Assembly (NCBI GenBank): GCA_003223025.1
Contig: QHXR01000015.1
Coordinates: 1 to 32,375, forward strand
DNA from: Acidobacteriota bacterium
Lineage (GTDB): Bacteria; Acidobacteriota; Blastocatellia; Pyrinomonadales; Pyrinomonadaceae
DNA length: 32,375 nucleotides
Reading direction: 5' to 3'
Position numbers and translations under genes: made by a program. Positions 14,342 through 24,917 of the stretch are shown here, piece by piece. The notes under the pieces are model-generated. The model had not been told where the DNA came from. It saw only the letters and a list, made by a program, of their open reading frames with translations, and ran no database searches. The number at the start of each line of letters is the position of its first letter. Position 1 is the stretch's first letter.

Positions 14342-16315
14342 CTATTTCTCGGCCAAGCCGAGCGTCGTCGAAGGTTGGACAAAGAATTTGCCGTCGGTCG
14401 GCTCGTCGGATTCGGTCGTCGCCCGCGGGGTCGCATCGCCGATCCGCGCTTCGGGAAGCACTTCGTTGAATAATTGTCGGATCCGCGATTCATCGCATTC
14501 GACTATCGCGGATCGGAAACTGCTCACGATCCGTTCGACTTCGTCATTCGAATATTCCGCGATCTTACCGATGAAAATTTTTGGATGATTTGTCTTGTCG
14601 AGATTCTCTCCGGTTATCTCGAGCTCTTCGAAAAGCTTCTCGCCTTTTCGAACGCCCGTAAAAATAATATCGATATCTTCGTATGGGGTTAATCCGGAAA
14701 GTCGGATCATGTCTTCCGCAAGATTTACGATCTTCACCGGCTCGCCCATGTCGAGAATGAAGATCTCGCCCCCGGTTCCGAGCGCTCCTGCCTGGAGCAC
14801 GAGCTGCGACGCTTCCGGGATCGTCATGAAATACCGCGTCATCTCTTTATCGGTGACGGTGATCGGTTCGCCCTTCCGGATCTGCTCGTGGAAGATCGGC
14901 ACGACCGAGCCGGCAGATCCGAGCACGTTCCCGAATCTCACCGCAACATAATTCGTCTCGAACTGATTGTTCAATCCCTGCACGACGATCTCCGCGATCC
15001 GCTTCGACGCGCCCATCACGGATGTCGGATTCACGGCCTTGTCGGTCGAGATCAGAACGAAATCGCGTACACCGTTCTTACCGGCGAGCGTGCCGAGCGA
15101 TCGCGTCGCGAGCACATTATTTTTGATCGCCTCGGTCGCGTTGACCTCCATCAGCGGCACATGTTTGTGAGCTGCGGCGTGAAAGATCACTTCGGGATGA
15201 TACGTTTCGAAGATGTCGCGCATTCGCGGTTCGTCTCCGACGTCGGCTATCAACTGAACGAATTCGACATCGTTGATCTCCGAAAGCTCACGACCGATCT
15301 GGAAAAGAAAAAATTCCGCACGTTCGACAAGCAGCAGACATTTCGGCCGGTAGTTGATGATCTGACGGACGAGCTCGGATCCGATCGAACCGCCGGCACC
15401 GGTAACCATGACGGTGCGGCCAGTCAAGAAGTCGTGGAGATTCTCGTCGTCAAGTTTTACCGGCTCGCGTCCGAGAAGATCTTCGATCTGGACGTCGCGG
15501 ATGCGGCTTACGGAAACACGTCCGGTTGCGATCTCATTGAGGCTCGGGACGATCTGGGCACGGACGGGGATCGCACTGCAGATGTCCATGATGCGGCGGA
15601 TCTCCATTCCCGCAACTTCATCGAGCGCGATCACGACCTGCTTGATGTTCAGCTCGTCGACAAGACGCGGCATGTCGCCCGTCGTACCGAGAACTTTGTA
15701 ACCGCTGACACTGCCGCCGCGCTTTCGCGGATCGTCATCGACGAGACCTCGGATCTCGAGCTCCGTATTCCGTCGGCCGCTCATTTCCTTGACGAGTGTC
15801 GCCCCCATGCGTCCGCCACCGACCAAAAGCGTCGGAATCCGCTTTACGCGATGCTTGCCGGCGAAGACTTTGTTCTTCTCACCGAATTCGTAAAAGAAGC
15901 GGCGAAGCACTCTCAATCCGAGCAAGCCGCCGAACGCGAGCACCGTATCGATGAGGATCACCGAGAGCGGAACTTGCCAAAGGTTGAAATTCGTAAAGAT
16001 GAGCAAGAAACGAAACGCGAGAAGGATTCCCAGTGAAATGAACGTCGCTTTCAGGAAAACTTTGAGATCCTCGATGCTGACGTATCTCCAGAGGATCGAA
16101 TACGCTCCGACAAGGAAGAGAGCAGAAAATTGCACGAGAACCACAAACGGGAGTTGGCGCAGAACGATTTCGGTATAGAACTCACCGAGCTGTACGTTTA
16201 CCGCCGGCAGGTAAGCCACAAAAAACGCTCCGCAGAGCACCGCGACATCCGCGGCGAACTGCGTCGGGCGGCGTACGAACCAAAACCTTTCTGCTAGTTG
16301 ATTATGTTGCTGCAC
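14342..16315 (-). CDS. Membrane nucleoside-diphosphate-sugar 4,6-dehydratase (CapD/WbpM/FlaA1-like)
   Basis: This 657-residue protein has four or so transmembrane segments (about 20-125). A first Rossmann-like domain follows with VGGGRMGATLV (about 165-175). The SDR catalytic domain starts at TGAGGSIGSE (305-314), with STDKAVNPTSVMGASK at 423-438. In this family the usual YxxxK tyrosine is replaced, here by Met434, and Lys438 is kept, as in WbpM-type dehydratases. They convert UDP-GlcNAc-type sugars to 4-keto-6-deoxy intermediates for surface polysaccharide. The start is GTG. The divergent export gene at 16489 and the shared spacer suggest a small polysaccharide locus. Confidence 0.92.
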   Translation of the reverse strand: MQQHNQLAERFWFVRRPTQFAADVAVLCGAFFVAYLPAVNVQLGEFYTEIVLRQLPFVVLVQFSALFLVGAYSILWRYVSIEDLKVFLKATFISLGILLAFRFLLIFTNFNLWQVPLSVILIDTVLAFGGLLGLRVLRRFFYEFGEKNKVFAGKHRVKRIPTLLVGGGRMGATLVKEMSGRRNTELEIRGLVDDDPRKRGGSVSGYKVLGTTGDMPRLVDELNIKQVVIALDEVAGMEIRRIMDICSAIPVRAQIVPSLNEIATGRVSVSRIRDVQIEDLLGREPVKLDDENLHDFLTGRTVMVTGAGGSIGSELVRQIINYRPKCLLLVERAEFFLFQIGRELSEINDVEFVQLIADVGDEPRMRDIFETYHPEVIFHAAAHKHVPLMEVNATEAIKNNVLATRSLGTLAGKNGVRDFVLISTDKAVNPTSVMGASKRIAEIVVQGLNNQFETNYVAVRFGNVLGSAGSVVPIFHEQIRKGEPITVTDKEMTRYFMTIPEASQLVLQAGALGTGGEIFILDMGEPVKIVNLAEDMIRLSGLTPYEDIDIIFTGVRKGEKLFEELEITGENLDKTNHPKIFIGKIAEYSNDEVERIVSSFRSAIVECDESRIRQLFNEVLPEARIGDATPRATTESDEPTDGKFFVQPSTTLGLAEK

Positions 16316-16356
16316 CTGAAAAGTAGAGGGATTTCGTTCTGTATTAATATCTTGAA

Positions 16357-16384
16357 GTTACATTGCAAGGGCTAAACCTGTCAA
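16357..16384 (-). promoter_or_regulatory. Candidate promoter of the dehydratase gene
   Basis: On the minus strand a consensus TTGACA (16379-16384) lies 16 nt before TGTAAC (16357-16362). The predicted leader is about 35 nt. This is a match to consensus only. Confidence 0.42.
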
Positions 16385-16428
16385 CATTTAATCGTTTCGC
16401 GAACGAGGACAACGAAAGGAACAAAAGG

Positions 16429-16457
16429 TTGAATCTAAGGCAGTTGTGGGTTATTCT
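16429..16457 (+). promoter_or_regulatory. Candidate promoter of the polysaccharide export gene
   Basis: TTGAAT (16429-16434) and TATTCT (16452-16457) are 17 nt apart and end about 30 nt before the ATG at 16489. This placement supports choosing that start rather than an earlier in-frame TTG at 16363. Confidence 0.36.
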
Positions 16458-16488
16458 TTGGCGTCATTTCATACCTGAGGTTTCATCA

Positions 16489-17451
16489 ATGTATTTAAGG
16501 TTTTTAACGATTTTTGTGTTTGCGGCCGCGTTTGCCATTTCGGCCGTGGGACAAGAGTCTCCGGTTGATAAAACGCCGCAGAGAAGCTACCTGATCGGCC
16601 CTGGCGACGAAGTAACGGTGAAAGTGCTTGGTGAGTCTGAGTTCGATTTTGTCGCGACGGTGGATGAGAGCGGGAAGCTCGAGCTGCCATTCGTGGATAC
16701 GCCCGTTAGCGCACAGTGTCTCACAGAACCTGAGCTCCGGACGGAAGTCACAAAGCTTCTAGTAAGATATTTGAAAAAGCCTAATATCAACCTCCGCATC
16801 ACCGATCGCAAGAGCCGTCCGCCGGTAAGCGTCTACGGAGAAGTTCGGCAGCAGCAGCAGTTCGTTCTTACGCGTCGAGCATACCTCCTGGAGCTCCTTA
16901 CAGTTGCGGGTGGCGAATCCGAAAAGAGCGGTGGAATCGTCACGGTATTTCGAACACGTCCGCCGATGTGTACCAACGCCGAACAAGCCAGCGCGTGGAA
17001 AAACGTCGATGGCGGCATCGGAGCTCCGTCACGCGATTTTAGTATCGCGAGTCTGAGACAAGGAGTTGAGGGTTCGAATCCGGAGATCCTACCGGGCGAT
17101 GTGATCCTGGTTCACAAAGCGGCGCCGGTTTATATCACGGGTGAGGTAGTTCGACCCGGAGAATTGAACATTCCCGAAGAAGGTCTCTTGCTTACCCAGG
17201 CGGTTGCGATGTCGAACGGGATCACGCGAGAGGCAAAGTCGAAGAACATCACGATCAGACGTCGGAAAGCGAATTCGCCTGAGCCGGAACTGATCGCGGT
17301 CAACTACGACCAGATAAAGAAAGGTGTTCAAAAGGATGTTCTGCTTAAGCCTTTCGATATCATCGTGGTCGATAAGGCGAAGAAAAATATCGGCGACATC
17401 CTGATGCAAACTCTGATCGGACTCCCGGGCCGAATTCCGATCCCGCTCTAA
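16489..17451 (+). CDS. Polysaccharide export protein (Wza-like, SLBB domains)
   Basis: The 320-residue protein starts with a signal peptide (YLRFLTIFVFAAAFAISAVGQ). The Poly_export domain follows with YLIGPGDEVTVKVLGESEF (about 34-52) and the LPFVDTPVSAQCLTEPELRTEV stretch. Two SLBB-type segments are visible: SVYGEVRQQQQFVLTRR and VYITGEVVRPGELNIPEEG. Wza-like proteins form the outer-membrane channel for capsular or exopolysaccharide. No cysteine lipobox is seen at the signal end. The start at 16489 is chosen because the signal peptide begins there and TGAGG precedes it. It overlaps the convergent acyl-CoA synthetase by 4 nt. It is divergent from the dehydratase gene. Confidence 0.88.
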   Translation: MYLRFLTIFVFAAAFAISAVGQESPVDKTPQRSYLIGPGDEVTVKVLGESEFDFVATVDESGKLELPFVDTPVSAQCLTEPELRTEVTKLLVRYLKKPNINLRITDRKSRPPVSVYGEVRQQQQFVLTRRAYLLELLTVAGGESEKSGGIVTVFRTRPPMCTNAEQASAWKNVDGGIGAPSRDFSIASLRQGVEGSNPEILPGDVILVHKAAPVYITGEVVRPGELNIPEEGLLLTQAVAMSNGITREAKSKNITIRRRKANSPEPELIAVNYDQIKKGVQKDVLLKPFDIIVVDKAKKNIGDILMQTLIGLPGRIPIPL

Positions 17452-19319
17452 ATCGCGTTTTCGTAGAATCCGTCGATCACGCTTCTATATTTCTCTTCAA
17501 CGACCCGGCGCTTGATCTTGAGCGTCGGGGTCAGCTCTCCGCCATCGACGGTCAGTTCATTTTCCAGTAACGCAACTTTTTTAACTTTTTCGTAGCGGGA
17601 AAGATCCTTTGTCGCGGTATCGATCTGTCGTTCGATCAGATCGATGATCCTAGGATTGCGGCACATCTCAGCCGGGGTTTTCGCGTTTATACCTTTTAGT
17701 TTCACGTACGATCTGAGCATCTCGAAATTAGGCACGACGAGAGCCGCCGCAAACTTTCGCTCATTTCCGACCAGCACGACCTGACTGACAAATCGCGAAG
17801 ACCGGATCATTTGTTCGATCGGCGACGGAGCGATGTACTTTCCGCCCGACGTTTTGAAGAGTTCCTTTTTCCGGTCCGTTATGCGCAAGAATCCGTCGTC
17901 GTCGATCTCACCGATGTCGCCGGTGCGAAACCAACCGTCGCCGGTGAACGCCGCACGCGTTGCTTCCGGCTTGTTGTAGTAGCCGAGCATGACTCCGGGA
18001 CCGGATGCTTCGATTTCGCCATCGGACGCGATGCGGATCTTTGCATTGTGGATCGGCTTGCCGACTGTTCCGAGCTTTACGGCGGATGGATTGTTCGACG
18101 TGATCACGGGCGACGTTTCGGTCAGTCCATAACCTTGCATGATCGAGATTCCGGCACCGGTAAAGATCAGAAAAATGTCATCCGGCAAGGCCGCTCCGCC
18201 GGTGATACATGCTCGGAGCCGTCCGCCGAAGAAATCTCGGAGCTGGTTGAAGACGAGAGCATCGGCGATCTTCCGCTTCATCGTGAGTGAAAATCCGGGC
18301 TCTTCGCGCTGTTCGCGTTTCATCGCAATTTCCTTCGCGATCTCGATCGCCCAATCGAATATTTTCTCCGTCAGACGGCCCGACTGCGCGGCCTTCAGTT
18401 TCGCTTTCGCATAAACCTTCTCAAAGATTCGCGGCACGCCGACGAAGATCGTCGGACGAATCTCTTTTAGATTGTCCGGCACTTTATCGATCGACTCGGC
18501 ATAGTAAACCGACATTCCGTTGAAGATGTAGAGATACATCGCCGAGCGTTCGAAGACATGCGTTAGCGGAAGGACCGACAGACATACGTCGTGGATCGAG
18601 AAGTCAAACTTCTCGCCTGCGTCCAGCACGTTCGAGATTATGTTCGAGTGCGTCAGCATCACGCCCTTCGGTTCGCCGGTCGTGCCGCTCGTGTAGATCA
18701 ACGTGGCGACATCGCCGGGATCGATCGCGGAGCTGAGCTCGGCGAGAAGCTGCGGTTGTTCGCTGTTCAGTTTTTCGCCGAGCGCCTCGAGATCGGAAAG
18801 CGAGATCGCATCGTTTGATTCGACGCCGATCGGATCGAAATAGATTAGCTTCTCGACAGACGAGCATTGCTCGATCTCGATCGCGATCCGGTCATACTCG
18901 GTGCGATTCTGGAGAAAGAGAATTTTTACATTCGAATCCTTGAGGATGTACTCGACAGACGACGGAGCGAGCGTTGTATAGATCGGGACGTCGATGACCC
19001 CGGCGAATTGGCATCCGGCATCACACATCGTCCAGTCCGGAGAGTTCGATGCAAGTATCGCCGCCTTGTCACCTTTGCGAACTCCGATCGAATAAAGTCC
19101 GAGCGCGATACGTTCGGCTCGCGCTATCAACTCTGCGGAAGAGATCGGACACCATTCATCCGCGACTTTGTGGTTTAGTGCGTCGTCGAGATCGTGTTTT
19201 TTTACGGCCTGGAGAAAAAGGTTGGAAATCGTCGTTGGCTCGTCCGCCAAAAGTGGCTCACCGCGATCGGTCCGCCGTTCGAGAACTCTAACATCGGAGT
19301 CATCGAGAATCGCCGTCAT
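17448..19319 (-). CDS. Long-chain acyl-CoA synthetase (AMP-forming)
   Basis: The 623-residue protein belongs to the AMP-binding adenylate-forming superfamily. The P-loop-like signature YTSGTTGEPKG lies at 209-219. YGLTETSPVI, GWFRTGDIGEIDDDGFLRITDRKKELFKTSGGKYIAP (adenylation motifs and hinge) and a C-terminal domain follow. The long insert (about residues 290-370) and the KTSGGKYIAP hinge fit the long-chain FAA/FadD15-like subgroup. It would activate fatty acids to acyl-CoA. It is translationally coupled to the upstream TetR regulator (4-nt ATGA overlap). A FadR-type operator stands before that regulator, so fatty acyl-CoA-responsive control is likely. Confidence 0.92.
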   Translation of the reverse strand: MTAILDDSDVRVLERRTDRGEPLLADEPTTISNLFLQAVKKHDLDDALNHKVADEWCPISSAELIARAERIALGLYSIGVRKGDKAAILASNSPDWTMCDAGCQFAGVIDVPIYTTLAPSSVEYILKDSNVKILFLQNRTEYDRIAIEIEQCSSVEKLIYFDPIGVESNDAISLSDLEALGEKLNSEQPQLLAELSSAIDPGDVATLIYTSGTTGEPKGVMLTHSNIISNVLDAGEKFDFSIHDVCLSVLPLTHVFERSAMYLYIFNGMSVYYAESIDKVPDNLKEIRPTIFVGVPRIFEKVYAKAKLKAAQSGRLTEKIFDWAIEIAKEIAMKREQREEPGFSLTMKRKIADALVFNQLRDFFGGRLRACITGGAALPDDIFLIFTGAGISIMQGYGLTETSPVITSNNPSAVKLGTVGKPIHNAKIRIASDGEIEASGPGVMLGYYNKPEATRAAFTGDGWFRTGDIGEIDDDGFLRITDRKKELFKTSGGKYIAPSPIEQMIRSSRFVSQVVLVGNERKFAAALVVPNFEMLRSYVKLKGINAKTPAEMCRNPRIIDLIERQIDTATKDLSRYEKVKKVALLENELTVDGGELTPTLKIKRRVVEEKYRSVIDGFYENAI

Positions 19320-19933
19320 TTCGCAAGCAGGCCTCCGAAGAATACTTTCATGACCTCGTCGGCCATGGGAGCGAGCGGGTAGCTCTTACTCGACAGGATC
19401 CAGTTCGTCACCATCTCATCGAGAGCGCCGTAGAACATTTTCGCGCAGACGATCGGTTTGAGATCTCCGCGAAGTACTCCGCTCTTCTGGCCTTCGGCGA
19501 TCGTCGCACGGATTATGTCGAGGTATTCGGCAAAGCCGGCCGCCGAAAACTCCTGCATGAATTTTATTGAGCCGCGAAGCTCGACCTGAAAAACGATCGC
19601 CATGTCGCGATCCGCGCTGAGACGTTCGAGATGAAGCTCGGCGATTCGCCTGAGTTTCTCCTCCGGAGTGCTGAGCGATTCCAGCTCGCGACGTCCGTCC
19701 GCGATGAACTCTTCCATCGCGCGATCGAATATCGAATGCAGAACGTCGTCTTTGTTCTTGAAATAAAGATAAACCGTTCCATCTGCGACGCCGGCCGCCT
19801 TCGCGATATCCGCGACCTTTGCGTTGAAGAACCCTTTCTCGGCAAAAACCGATGTAGCCGCGCGAAGGATCGCGCCTCGTTTATCTGTAACAGGAGTTTT
19901 GACGACTGCAGACGCTATCGAGTTTTTAGGCAT
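19316..19933 (-). CDS. TetR/AcrR family regulator, FadR-like
   Basis: This 205-residue protein has a TetR helix-turn-helix at about 18-63 (RGAILRAATSVFAEKGFFNAKVADIAKAAGVADGTVYLYFKNKDDVLHSIFD). Its C-terminal domain resembles TetR-type fatty-acid regulators, which release DNA on binding acyl-CoA. It overlaps the acyl-CoA synthetase start by 4 nt. An 18-nt near-palindrome at 19948-19965, resembling the operator of the Bacillus subtilis TetR-type FadR, ends 15 nt before its start codon. Autoregulation and control of the acyl-CoA synthetase are therefore likely. The assignment as FadR-like rests on context plus operator, and is not proof of ligand. Confidence 0.85.
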   Translation of the reverse strand: MPKNSIASAVVKTPVTDKRGAILRAATSVFAEKGFFNAKVADIAKAAGVADGTVYLYFKNKDDVLHSIFDRAMEEFIADGRRELESLSTPEEKLRRIAELHLERLSADRDMAIVFQVELRGSIKFMQEFSAAGFAEYLDIIRATIAEGQKSGVLRGDLKPIVCAKMFYGALDEMVTNWILSSKSYPLAPMADEVMKVFFGGLLAK

Positions 19934-19947
19934 AACAACGACGGGAA

Positions 19948-19965
19948 TGAATGAATCGCCATTCA
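19948..19965. promoter_or_regulatory. FadR-type operator candidate
   Basis: TGAATGAATCGCCATTCA has inverted half-sites TGAATG and CATTCA. Against the remembered Bacillus subtilis FadR consensus TGAATGAMTANTCATTCA it differs at two of the defined positions. It lies in the leader of the TetR-acyl-CoA synthetase operon. Confidence 0.6.
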
Positions 19966-20115
19966 GTTCAGATAGGCTATATCAAAGCACGAGTGTTGGC
20001 AATATTGAGAGGAGCGGAAAGCTGAAGGCAGAAGCAGAAGACAGGAGGCAGGAAGCGGAGGAAGCCGCAAAAGAGGATTGATTGGGAAACGACCTTGGCC
20101 TTGGCCCATCGACCA

Positions 20116-20150
20116 ATCCAAAATCCAAAATCCAAAATCCAAAATCCAAA
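20116..20150. repeat. Heptamer tandem repeat (ATCCAAA), five copies
   Basis: Five perfect head-to-tail ATCCAAA units lie directly downstream of tRNA-Ser (on its strand) in the gap before the TetR gene. The neighbouring stretch 19999-20080 is purine-rich without a gene. Confidence 0.92.
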
Positions 20151-20157
20151 ATTGAGA

Positions 20158-20243
20158 TGGCGGAGAGGACAGGACTCGAACCTGCAAGCGCTTACGCGCG
20201 GTAGTTTTCAAGACTACTGCCTTACCAATTAGGCTACCTCTCC
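20158..20243 (-). tRNA. tRNA-Ser(UGA)
   Basis: On the minus strand the acceptor stem pairs GGAGAGG with CCTCTCC, followed by G and an encoded CCA. The anticodon stem GTAGT/ACTAC holds the loop CTTGAAA with anticodon TGA. A long variable arm (CGCGCGTAAGCGCTT) and the T-loop TTCGAGT are present. The long variable arm agrees with serine. Confidence 0.95.
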
Positions 20244-20319
20244 GTTCGCCGCGGCGGCATGAGGAGAAACAAAAATATACCGCACCCGTCGCGAATCTTC
20301 CAACCCCAAAATCGGACGC

Positions 20320-20348
20320 AAAAAAACCCGGCTGATACGACAGCCGGG
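20320..20348 (-). terminator. Rho-independent terminator of the TlpA-like gene
   Basis: An 8-bp perfect stem (CCCGGCTG at 20327-20334 with CAGCCGGG at 20341-20348) is followed, on the minus strand, by seven T residues. It lies about 35 nt after the stop codon of the thioredoxin-like gene. Confidence 0.9.
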
Positions 20349-20381
20349 CGAGAGAGGAGAAAATTATGTTCCCCAGAAACT

Positions 20382-20897
20382 TTAATCGGAGGACAGGAGC
20401 TTGGAGATCTGCGAGTCCAGATTCGACGCTTTGTCCCATCCGTCGGTTCGCATTGCGATGATTCCTTTTCGGCTGATCAGAAAATGAGCCGGGAAACCCA
20501 TGTTGATATTGCCCGAACGATCTTTGTCCGCATACTTCAGCATAGTTGCGAAACTGTTCGGGAGAATCGTGAAATTGAAAGGATTGCGCTTGAGATACGG
20601 ATCGACTTTCGCTTCGTTATCCATCGTCGCAGCGAGAAATACGACGTCTTTGCCTCGATAATGCTCGACGACGCGGTTCAGGTTTGGAATCTCGCTGTGA
20701 CAGATCTGGCAGCGGGTCGACCAAAAGGTCAATACCACGACCTTTCCCTGGAGCTGACCGAGATCGTACAAACTGCCGTCGAGAGACTGACCGGAAAATT
20801 CAGGTGCTGCTTCGCCGGGCTTCAATGCTTGCTGCGCAAACGCAGCGCTGACGCCGGCAAGGAGGAGCAACCCAATTAGTATTGCGGATTTGAGCAT
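20382..20897 (-). CDS. TlpA-family thioredoxin-like protein, exported
   Basis: The 171-residue protein has a signal peptide (LKSAILIGLLLLAGVSAAFAQ) and then an AhpC/TSA-Redoxin-type fold. The redox motif is WSTRCQICHSEIP, with Cys63 and Cys66 forming the CxxC pair. GKVVVLTFW precedes it, and a cis-proline-type motif GFPAHFLI follows at about 135-142. TlpA/ResA-like proteins reduce disulfides outside the cytoplasm, for example in cytochrome c maturation; the partner is not evident here. It lies alone between tRNA-Ser and recF and has its own terminator. Confidence 0.9.
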   Translation of the reverse strand: MLKSAILIGLLLLAGVSAAFAQQALKPGEAAPEFSGQSLDGSLYDLGQLQGKVVVLTFWSTRCQICHSEIPNLNRVVEHYRGKDVVFLAATMDNEAKVDPYLKRNPFNFTILPNSFATMLKYADKDRSGNINMGFPAHFLISRKGIIAMRTDGWDKASNLDSQISKLLSSD

Positions 20898-21077
20898 TGG
20901 TAATACAAGAAGCGGTGAGTGTTAAAGAGTGTTCAACACTCTATATTTAAATAAACGGTGAATCTCGATTAACTCCAGAACTTTTTTGATCTGGGGCGAA
21001 GAAGAACGGATTAGAAGTCTTCGCACGATCCTAAGGTTGCCTCCGTTCCAGCAAAAGGCGGAGCCATTGTCACGTGT

Positions 21078-21083
21078 TAATAT
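21078..21083 (+). promoter_or_regulatory. -10-like box for a probable leaderless recF transcript
   Basis: TAATAT lies 6 nt before the ATG at 21090 and there is no Shine-Dalgarno. No good -35 is visible. Confidence 0.38.
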
Positions 21084-21089
21084 TTTCGA

Positions 21090-22190
21090 ATGCAGCTCGA
21101 ATCCGTGGAGGTTCAGGATTTTCGCAATCTAACCGGCTCGATAACGCCTGCTCGGGGATTGAACATTCTCGTCGGCAATAATGGTCGGGGGAAGACCAAC
21201 TGGTTAGAAGCCATCCATATCCTTTCTACCACCAAATCCTTCAAGACCGCAAAGCCTCAGGAAGCGATTCGTTTCGAAAAGGAACTTGCAATTATCCGCG
21301 GCACGGTCCGGCAGTCCGAAGAGATCGCCCACAAGCTCCAGGTGGCCATACAACCCGGCTCGAAGATCCTCAGCATTAACGGTAAGCGTGCCACGCTTCA
21401 CGAGTATCTCGGAGAGTTGAGTGCCGTCGTCTTCAATTCCGAGGCGATTGAGATCGTTCGCGGGCATCCCGATTCGCGGAGAAGCTTCCTCGACGACGCG
21501 ATCGTGTCTTTGCATCCGCCTTTTATTCAGACATTTTCCGATTACAACCGCGTACTCAAGCAAAAAAATTCCCTGCTCCAATCGGCACGTGACAACGAAT
21601 TCGGTCTCGATAAGACAGCGGCCCTGCTTGAGCCTTGGAACGAGCAGCTCATCTCGCTCGCCACACGAATTCACAAAGGCCGGATCCGCGTCGTCGAGCG
21701 ACTAAACGAAGAGCTGGAGAACCGGCTTTTCGGCGAAGAGGTGGTCACGGTTCGTTACTTGTCGTCTCTTGAAGGCAAAGGCGATCTATCGGACTACGAA
21801 TCGCTGATCAAGGAACGCCTGACGCTTCGCGTACAGGCGGAGTTGATCGCCGGCCATTCCCTGATCGGCCCGCATCGTGACGATCTCGAGATCACATTCG
21901 ACGGGCACGATCTCAAAAAGTACGGATCCGCCGGCCAACAGCGGAGCGCGGTCCTTCTCCTCCAACTGGCCAACATTGCCGTCTTCAATGCGACACGCGG
22001 CGAATATCCGCTGTTTCTCCTCGATGATCTCGACGCCGAGCTCGACTACCGCCGAATCGCACAATTGCTCGAATTTCTGCAGGGCAAGACCCAAACTTTC
22101 GTCACGACCTCGAAGGAATCCTTCGTGGAAAAACTTGACCCGGGTGCCTCGGTCTTCTGGATCGAAAACGGCTCGGGAAAAGCTGCCTAA
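21090..22190 (+). CDS. recF: DNA replication and repair protein RecF
   Basis: The 366-residue protein has the full RecF architecture. Walker A GNNGRGKT is at 29-36. The LDDAIVSLHPPFIQTFSDYNRVLKQKN segment follows. The ABC signature YGSAGQQRS lies at 278-286, and Walker B LFLLDDLDAELD at about 308-319. RecF is an SMC-like ATPase that helps load RecA at single-strand gaps. Length is normal for the family. It is followed by gyrB on the same strand after 162 nt, a remnant of the common dnaA-dnaN-recF-gyrB order; dnaA and dnaN are not present upstream. Confidence 0.95.
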   Translation: MQLESVEVQDFRNLTGSITPARGLNILVGNNGRGKTNWLEAIHILSTTKSFKTAKPQEAIRFEKELAIIRGTVRQSEEIAHKLQVAIQPGSKILSINGKRATLHEYLGELSAVVFNSEAIEIVRGHPDSRRSFLDDAIVSLHPPFIQTFSDYNRVLKQKNSLLQSARDNEFGLDKTAALLEPWNEQLISLATRIHKGRIRVVERLNEELENRLFGEEVVTVRYLSSLEGKGDLSDYESLIKERLTLRVQAELIAGHSLIGPHRDDLEITFDGHDLKKYGSAGQQRSAVLLLQLANIAVFNATRGEYPLFLLDDLDAELDYRRIAQLLEFLQGKTQTFVTTSKESFVEKLDPGASVFWIENGSGKAA

Positions 22191-22313
22191 AACCTGCTTA
22201 TCCCGCTGTAATAATTACGTTCTAAATGCTAAAATTAGACATTGATTTTGGGTGACTTCCTCACCGGTCGGACACACGTCATTTACACAGGTATTCTCCG
22301 ATAAAAATATTAA

Positions 22314-24767
<2,454 letters not shown>

Positions 24768-24792
24768 GTTCTGATCAAAGTAAATTAAGAAT

Positions 24793-24835
24793 AAAGAGGC
24801 GATCCTGAAAAGAGTTTTCGGATCGCCTCTTTTTT
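24793..24835 (+). terminator. Rho-independent terminator of gyrB
   Basis: An 11-bp perfect stem pairs AGAGGCGATCC (24795-24805) with GGATCGCCTCT (24820-24830), followed by a run of T residues to 24835. Confidence 0.95.
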
Positions 24836-24846
24836 CTTATGAGTTG

Positions 24847-24866
24847 CCTCCGCCTTTTGGCGGAGG
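24847..24866. repeat. Short REP-like hairpin (CCTCCGCC)
   Basis: CCTCCGCC-TTTT-GGCGGAGG is a perfect 8-bp stem with a four-base loop followed by TTTT. A degenerate relative (TTGCCTCCG, then GGCGGAG) lies at about 21038-21063 upstream of recF. It may act as a second terminator for gyrB. Confidence 0.7.
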
Positions 24867-24917
24867 TTTTAGGAATTAGAAAAGGCTTTAGCCGAAAACT
24901 CTTCGGGCATTCCCGGC

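Noticed and set aside
14888-16036. 382-codon plus-strand ORF
   Set aside because: It is antisense to the well-supported nucleotide-sugar dehydratase, lacks any recognisable domain and is Arg/Asp-rich as expected for a shadow frame.
16363-16488. N-terminal extension of the polysaccharide export gene
   Set aside because: The signal peptide begins at ATG 16489, with TGAGG before it and a promoter candidate between.
19963-20439. 158-codon minus-strand ORF
   Set aside because: It runs through tRNA-Ser, the heptamer repeats and the TlpA terminator, so it cannot be a real gene.
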